Assembly: GCF_001938945.1 (NCBI RefSeq)
Contig: NZ_MKIO01000031.1
Location: 327,474-371,415, forward strand
Source: Xaviernesmea rhizosphaerae
Lineage (GTDB): Bacteria > Pseudomonadota > Alphaproteobacteria > Rhizobiales > Rhizobiaceae
Length of the DNA stretch: 43,942 bases
Direction: 5' to 3'
Part shown: piece after piece, positions 40,289 to 43,942 of the stretch
Position numbering within the stretch: the stretch's first letter is position 1
Layout: the number at the start of each line of letters is the position of its first letter
Translations under genes and position numbers: made by a program
The notes under the pieces: model-generated
Seen by the model: the letters and a program-made list of their open reading frames with translations, nothing else
What the model was told of the DNA's origin: nothing
Database searches by the model: none

Positions 40289-41236
40289 ATGAGGATCCTC
40301 ACCGGAAGGCCGAAGGGGGACGGCTATATTCTGATCTCGGTCCTGGCCGTGGTCGCGCTCCTGTCCGGTCTCGTCGCAGCGCTTCTGCTCGTCGGGCGGG
40401 CCGCGGTCGATACGGCGGGGCTGGAAAGCCGCGCCTTGCGCCGGGAGGCCCTGCTGCAATCCGCCGTGACGGTGGTCGGCTACCAGCTCTTCGTGCTGAA
40501 GCGCCCGGAAGATGCCGTCAACGGGCAGCAGCTGCGCCTTGGCGAGGGCGTCGTCACCGTCACGGTCGCATCGGAGGCGGGCAAGGTGGATCTCAACGGC
40601 TCGGGCAAGGCGCTTCTGGAGGCGGCCTACACCGCCGCCGGGCTGCGATCCTTGAGCCCAGCGAGCCCGGAAATGTCGAGCCCGCAAAGCTTGAACCCCG
40701 AAGCCTTCGCCAGCAGGGTGATCGCCTGGCGCAGCGCCGGTGGCCAGACCGGCGCCGACACGGCGCAGGCGTCACGCGATCCCGGTCTCGGCCCAGGTCT
40801 CGACCAAGGTCTCGGCCACGGGCCACGCAACGGCCCCTTTCGCAGCCTTGACGATCTGCGCTTCGTCGCGGGCATCTCGGCCGGTGCGTTCGAACGGCTG
40901 CGCCCTTTCCTCACGGTCTACAATGCCCCGGGCCGGCTCTCGGCATTTTCAGCGCCGGCCGCGCTGGTCGCGGCGCTGCCCGGCCTGTCCGCCGGGACAT
41001 TGAGGGAGGTGCTGTCGGTGCGTCAGCGGCGCAGCGCGGCCAGTGCGCAGCGGCTATCAGAGCTTCTCGAAGGGCAGGCCTCCCTGATCGACACGGCAAT
41101 GCCGCGCACCTACCGGGTCGGGATCGAGATTCACGCGGATGAGCGCCTGGCAGGCCGGCGCCTGACGGTGGTGCTCTCGGCGGGCGCCACGGCCGACTGG
41201 CCCTATCAGGTTCTGAATTGGACGGATGGCGGCTGA
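40289..41236 (+). CDS. gspK: Minor pseudopilin GspK
   Basis: The large minor pseudopilin, 315 residues. The N-terminal motif is DG|YILISVLAVVALLSGLVAA, with no Glu at +5, which is characteristic of GspK. GspK features include EAGKVDLNGSGKALLEAAYTAAG and the FRSLDDLRFVAGISAGAFERL helical-insertion segment. Between about residues 166 and 177 there is a threefold 4-residue repeat (GLGP-GLDQ-GLGH) encoded by three 12-bp tandem units at 40784-40819. It is the last gsp gene of the plus arm. Confidence 0.9.
   Translation: MRILTGRPKGDGYILISVLAVVALLSGLVAALLLVGRAAVDTAGLESRALRREALLQSAVTVVGYQLFVLKRPEDAVNGQQLRLGEGVVTVTVASEAGKVDLNGSGKALLEAAYTAAGLRSLSPASPEMSSPQSLNPEAFASRVIAWRSAGGQTGADTAQASRDPGLGPGLDQGLGHGPRNGPFRSLDDLRFVAGISAGAFERLRPFLTVYNAPGRLSAFSAPAALVAALPGLSAGTLREVLSVRQRRSAASAQRLSELLEGQASLIDTAMPRTYRVGIEIHADERLAGRRLTVVLSAGATADWPYQVLNWTDGG
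40784..40819 (+). repeat. Three 12-bp tandem repeats inside gspK
   Basis: GGTCTCGGCCCA, GGTCTCGACCAA and GGTCTCGGCCAC are consecutive and in frame, encoding GLGP, GLDQ and GLGH. Unit length is a multiple of three, so copy-number change would not break the gene. Confidence 0.85.
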
Positions 41237-41261
41237 CAGCGGGTCCGGCGCCGCGCTTGCG

Positions 41262-41963
41262 TCACGACACGATGACGCGGCTGCCGGTCTGCACCCTGTC
41301 ATAGAGATCGATCGCGTCCTGATTGATCAGGCGCACGCAGCCCGAGGAGGCGGCTCTGCCGATCGTCTGCCATTCCGGCGAACCGTGGATGCGGTAGAGC
41401 GTGTCGCGGCCGTTCTGGAAGATATAGAGCGCCCTTGCGCCGAGCGGATTGCTGAGGCCGGGCGCCATGCTGCCCTCGTCCGACACGTAACGCGTCAGGC
41501 CCGGCTTGCGGGCGAGCATCTCCGGCGGCGGGGTCCAGCGCGGCCAGGCCTGGCGCCGCCCGATCACGCCCTCGCCTTTCCAGGCAAAACCGGCGCTGCC
41601 GACGGCAATGCCGTAGCGCATGGCGGTTCCGCCGGGCTCGACGAGAAAGAGCAGCCGCGCCTGTGTCTCCACCACGATCGTTCCCGGCGCCGCGCTGCCT
41701 GAATAGGCGACCCGCTGGCGGTGGAACCGCTGCGGGATCTGCCGATAGGGAATGGCCGGCACGAGGTAGCCGCCATCGGCGCGCGCCGCATAGAGCGCAT
41801 CCATATCCGCCGAGCCCGGGGATCGCGCAGCGCCATCCAGAGGCGCGACAAAGGCGCCGGCGCGCGCCCCCTTCTGCGTCACCTGATCGCAGGCGGCGAG
41901 GATGGAGGCCATGCCAACCATCAAAACTGCACGTCGGCTCTGAGCGCTCAAGCAGGGGTCCAT
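41262..41963 (-). CDS. L,D-transpeptidase (YkuD family), putative lipoprotein
   Basis: A 233-residue protein with a YkuD catalytic domain (about 95-233). The active-site block is IHGSPEWQTIGRAASSGCVR, carrying the conserved His and the nucleophilic Cys. Such enzymes make 3-3 peptidoglycan cross-links or attach proteins to peptidoglycan in the periplasm. The N-terminus (AVLMVGMASILAACDQ) has a lipobox LAAC, preceded by two arginines. The start at 41963 is chosen to give a short basic leader; an open frame runs back to 42347 but crosses a palindromic element. It converges on gspK, with 25 bases between the stops. Confidence 0.9.
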   Translation of the reverse strand: MDPCLSAQSRRAVLMVGMASILAACDQVTQKGARAGAFVAPLDGAARSPGSADMDALYAARADGGYLVPAIPYRQIPQRFHRQRVAYSGSAAPGTIVVETQARLLFLVEPGGTAMRYGIAVGSAGFAWKGEGVIGRRQAWPRWTPPPEMLARKPGLTRYVSDEGSMAPGLSNPLGARALYIFQNGRDTLYRIHGSPEWQTIGRAASSGCVRLINQDAIDLYDRVQTGSRVIVS

Positions 41964-41995
41964 CGTTGCGGAATGGGTTTCAAGCTTCGTATTTA

Positions 41996-42042
41996 GAGCA
42001 TCGGACCGAAAAGCGGGAAGCGCTTTTCGCCGAAATCCGCCG
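41996..42042. repeat. GCATCGGA-family palindrome upstream of the L,D-transpeptidase gene
   Basis: AGCATCGGACCGAAAAGCG followed by CGCTTTTCG (stem 42007-42015 with 42021-42029). It is a single module, reversed relative to the one before gspD, 33 bases from the transpeptidase start. Confidence 0.65.
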
Positions 42043-42183
42043 CGAACATCAGAATCAGGGCGGCAGGGACCGAAATTGCACGCAGACCGGTTCCCAAGGC
42101 ATCGGGAGTCACCTCTTACATTTATCGGGTTGTATATTATGCGCTTACATGTGTTTTCGTTGGAGAAGCCCGGCCTGATGATG

Positions 42184-42241
42184 TCATACCCCGTCTCGCT
42201 GATAGGAACCCATAGGTTTCTACCAGTGAGACTGGGTATGA
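42184..42241 (+). promoter_or_regulatory. Long interrupted hairpin upstream of the flavin monooxygenase gene
   Basis: TCATACCC pairs with GGGTATGA, GTCTC with GAGAC, CTG with CAG, TAG with CTA and AACC with GGTT around a CATA loop. That gives about 23 base pairs broken by four regularly spaced single mismatches. It ends 133 bases before the start codon. A leader-RNA structure or a dyad protein-binding site is possible. It matches no riboswitch class that I recognise. Confidence 0.55.
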
Positions 42242-42374
42242 GGGACGGGAAGGAAGCAGCGGGGCCTATGCGGAGGTGAACTGCGCCCCTTGCGCGGCGG
42301 CATGCGGGCATCGATATGAGGCCGGCAGCCTTTTCCTCCCGGCGCATCCGCCGCCGCCAAACGGGATCGACGTC

Positions 42375-43694
42375 ATGTCACAATCGCTTCACCTGACGGC
42401 CTTCATGCGTCCCGTCAGCCTTCACACCGGCGCCTGGCGCTATCCGGGCGCCTATGCGGATGCCAATTTCAATTTCACCCATCTGAAAGCCTTCGCGCAG
42501 GCGCTGGAGCGGGCGAAATTCGATGCTTTCTTCATGGCCGACCATCTCGCCGTGCTCAACATGCCGGTGGAAGCGCTGAAGCGCAGCCATACGGTGACCT
42601 CCTTCGAGCCCTTTACGCTGCTGTCGGCGCTGGCGGCAGTGACGGAGAGGATCGGCCTTGCGGCCACCGCCTCCACCACCTTTGACGAGCCCTATCACGT
42701 GGCGCGCCGCTTCGCCTCGCTCGATCATATCAGCGGCGGGCGGGCGGCCTGGAACATCGTCACCACCTCCAACCCGGATGCGGCGCGCAATTTCGGCCTA
42801 TCCGACCATGTGGAACATGGCGAGCGCTACAAGCGGGCCCGCGAATTCTTCGATGTCGTCACCGGCCTCTGGGACAGTTTCGCCGACGATGCGATGATCC
42901 GCGATCAGGAGAGCGGCATCTTCTTCGATCCCGAGCGGATGCATGTTCTGGACCACAAGGGCGAGGAATTCAGCGTTCGCGGGCCGCTGAACATCGCCCG
43001 CCCCGTGCAGGGCTGGCCGGTGATCGTGCAGGCGGGCCAATCCGAGCCGGGCAAGCAGCTGGCCGCGGAAACGGCCGAGGTGGTCTTCGCCGCGCCGCGC
43101 GATTTCGCCACAGCCAGGGCGCTCTATGCCGATATCAAGGGCCGCATGCCGGCTGTCGGCCGCAATCCCGACCATCTGAAGATCCTGCCGGCCGCGATGA
43201 TCGTCATCGGTGAGACCGTGGAGGAAGCGCGCGACAAGCGCGCCCGGCTGGACAGCCTGGTGCATTACGACAGCGCCATTGCCTCCCTCTCCATCGCGCT
43301 CGGCCATGATGCCTCGGGCTTCGACCCGGATAGCCCCCTGCCGGAGATCCCCGAGACCAATGCCAGCAAGAGCGGGCGGGCGCAGGTGCTGCGGCTGGCG
43401 GAAGAGGAAAAGCTGACCGTGCGGCAGCTGGCCCAGCGCTATGGCGGCTATGCCGGCCTTGCTTTCGTCGGAACGAAGGAGACGATTGCCGACGAGATGG
43501 AGCGCTGGCTGCACGAGAAGGCGGCCGATGGCTTTACCTGCGTCTTCCCCTTCCTCCCGCAAGGGCTCGAGGACGTGACCGGCACGCTGGTGCCGGAACT
43601 GCAGCGGCGCGGCCTGTTCCGCACGGACTATGAAGGCGCCACCCTGCGCGAACATCTCGGCCTGCCGCGCCCGGCCAACCGCTTCTTCCCGTAA
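42375..43694 (+). CDS. LLM-class flavin-dependent monooxygenase (NtaA/SnaA/DszA family)
   Basis: A 439-residue FMNH2-dependent monooxygenase of the luciferase-like nitrilotriacetate monooxygenase group. Signatures: FDAFFMADHLAVL, GLAATASTTFDEPYHVARRF, SLDHISGGRAAWNIVTTSNP, ARNFGLSDH and VIVQAGQSEPG. The length (about 440) is right for this group. Enzymes of this type need a separate flavin reductase, and none is adjacent. Substrates in the group include aminopolycarboxylates, sulfones and pristinamycin intermediates, so the substrate here is open. The start at 42375 begins the conserved LHLTAFMRPV; an upstream frame to 42276 lacks family sequence. A copy of the 142-bp palindrome begins on the last base of its stop codon. 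Confidence 0.92.
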   Translation: MSQSLHLTAFMRPVSLHTGAWRYPGAYADANFNFTHLKAFAQALERAKFDAFFMADHLAVLNMPVEALKRSHTVTSFEPFTLLSALAAVTERIGLAATASTTFDEPYHVARRFASLDHISGGRAAWNIVTTSNPDAARNFGLSDHVEHGERYKRAREFFDVVTGLWDSFADDAMIRDQESGIFFDPERMHVLDHKGEEFSVRGPLNIARPVQGWPVIVQAGQSEPGKQLAAETAEVVFAAPRDFATARALYADIKGRMPAVGRNPDHLKILPAAMIVIGETVEEARDKRARLDSLVHYDSAIASLSIALGHDASGFDPDSPLPEIPETNASKSGRAQVLRLAEEEKLTVRQLAQRYGGYAGLAFVGTKETIADEMERWLHEKAADGFTCVFPFLPQGLEDVTGTLVPELQRRGLFRTDYEGATLREHLGLPRPANRFFP

Positions 43695-43835
43695 CAGTCT
43701 GTCCAACAATCGCCGTTGGCCGCCTGCAAATGGCAATTTCTGCGCTTCCTGTGCTCACGTACCTTAAGTACGCTGCGCTCCGGTTCTCGAAATCACCATT
43801 TTCGGCAGACCAACAGCAATTCTTGAACAGACTGT
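43694..43835 (+). repeat. 142-bp imperfect palindromic repeat, copy 2
   Basis: Same length and orientation as 11566-11707, with five substitutions (about 96% identity). It runs from ACAGTCTGT to ACAGACTGT. Its first A is the last base of the monooxygenase TAA stop codon. Two of the changes are at the centre, in the loop of the fold. Confidence 0.85.
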
Positions 43836-43942
43836 GAGTCAAAGACGGGGCGGTCAGCCTGATCTAGGCTCAGGACTCATAAATCACAACCAAAAGATAA
43901 CGGTTGCAGCGATGCATATGCTTGAGAAGAAGGTATGCGCGC

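Larger units (their letters stand above)
41964..42374. other. Divergent intergenic region with palindromes, no gene seen
   Basis: This is 411 bases between the L,D-transpeptidase start and the flavin monooxygenase start. It holds a GCATCGGA-family element (41996-42042), an AT-rich stretch (about 42110-42160) likely to contain promoters, and the long hairpin at 42184-42241. Confidence 0.55.

Noticed and set aside
42184..42241. Assignment of the hairpin to a known riboswitch class (SAM-II, TPP, guanidine)
   Set aside because: None of the conserved core sequences of those classes, as I know them, is present. Left as an unassigned structure.
41964..42347. N-terminal extension of the L,D-transpeptidase
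   Set aside because: It would translate a palindromic repeat and the long hairpin and would bury the lipoprotein signal in mid-protein.

Overview
The window is GC-rich chromosomal-type DNA from an alphaproteobacterium, most likely a member of the Rhizobiales and plausibly of the Rhizobiaceae. The evidence is the ABC-transporter-rich catabolic gene content, many stacked in-frame stop overlaps, and several families of short dispersed palindromes typical of rhizobial intergenic DNA. The genus cannot be fixed from sequence reading alone.

Left part (1-6163): the 5' part of a chemoreceptor gene runs off the left edge. It is followed by a LysR regulator divergent from a small operon. That operon encodes a PrpF/4-oxalomesaconate tautomerase-family isomerase and a complete NitT/TauT-type ABC importer (binding protein, ATPase, permease), and it ends at a strong terminator-like hairpin.

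Central catabolic block (6471-23113): about 16.6 kb reads entirely on the plus strand. It begins with a LacI regulator preceded by two near-identical TTGGAAC(G)-type palindromes. Then come a CoA-transferase, an enoyl-CoA hydratase and an aldehyde dehydrogenase (overlapping genes), and a 142-bp palindromic repeat. A complete carbohydrate ABC importer follows (binding protein, two permeases, ATPase), then two GMC flavin oxidoreductases, a Gfo/Idh/MocA dehydrogenase and a large fumarate-reductase-like flavoprotein. Together these suggest uptake and oxidative breakdown of a sugar or sugar conjugate plus CoA-dependent processing of an acid product. The substrate is not identifiable from sequence.

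Middle part (23247-28712): an orphan RTX calcium-binding secreted protein; then, on the minus strand, a branched-chain aminotransferase, a dimethylglycine/sarcosine dehydrogenase-like flavoprotein with a folate-binding GcvT half, and a TetR regulator.

Right part (29061-41236): a type II secretion system in two divergent arms. The minus arm is gspE, then gspL-gspM-gspC coupled by ATGA overlaps. The plus arm is gspD, a prepilin peptidase, gspF, gspG, gspH, gspI, gspJ and gspK. The secretin appears to be a lipoprotein that may target itself to the outer membrane; no pilotin or gspN is present. After it come a YkuD L,D-transpeptidase lipoprotein (minus) and a nitrilotriacetate-monooxygenase-type flavin-dependent enzyme (plus). 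The latter is preceded by a striking 58-nt hairpin and followed by a second copy of the 142-bp palindrome.

No tRNA, rRNA, CRISPR array, transposase or phage gene was recognised. The main unusual features are the stop-codon-abutting 142-bp palindromic element, the helically phased LacI operator pair, the undefined oxidative catabolic locus, and the liposecretin-type secretion system.
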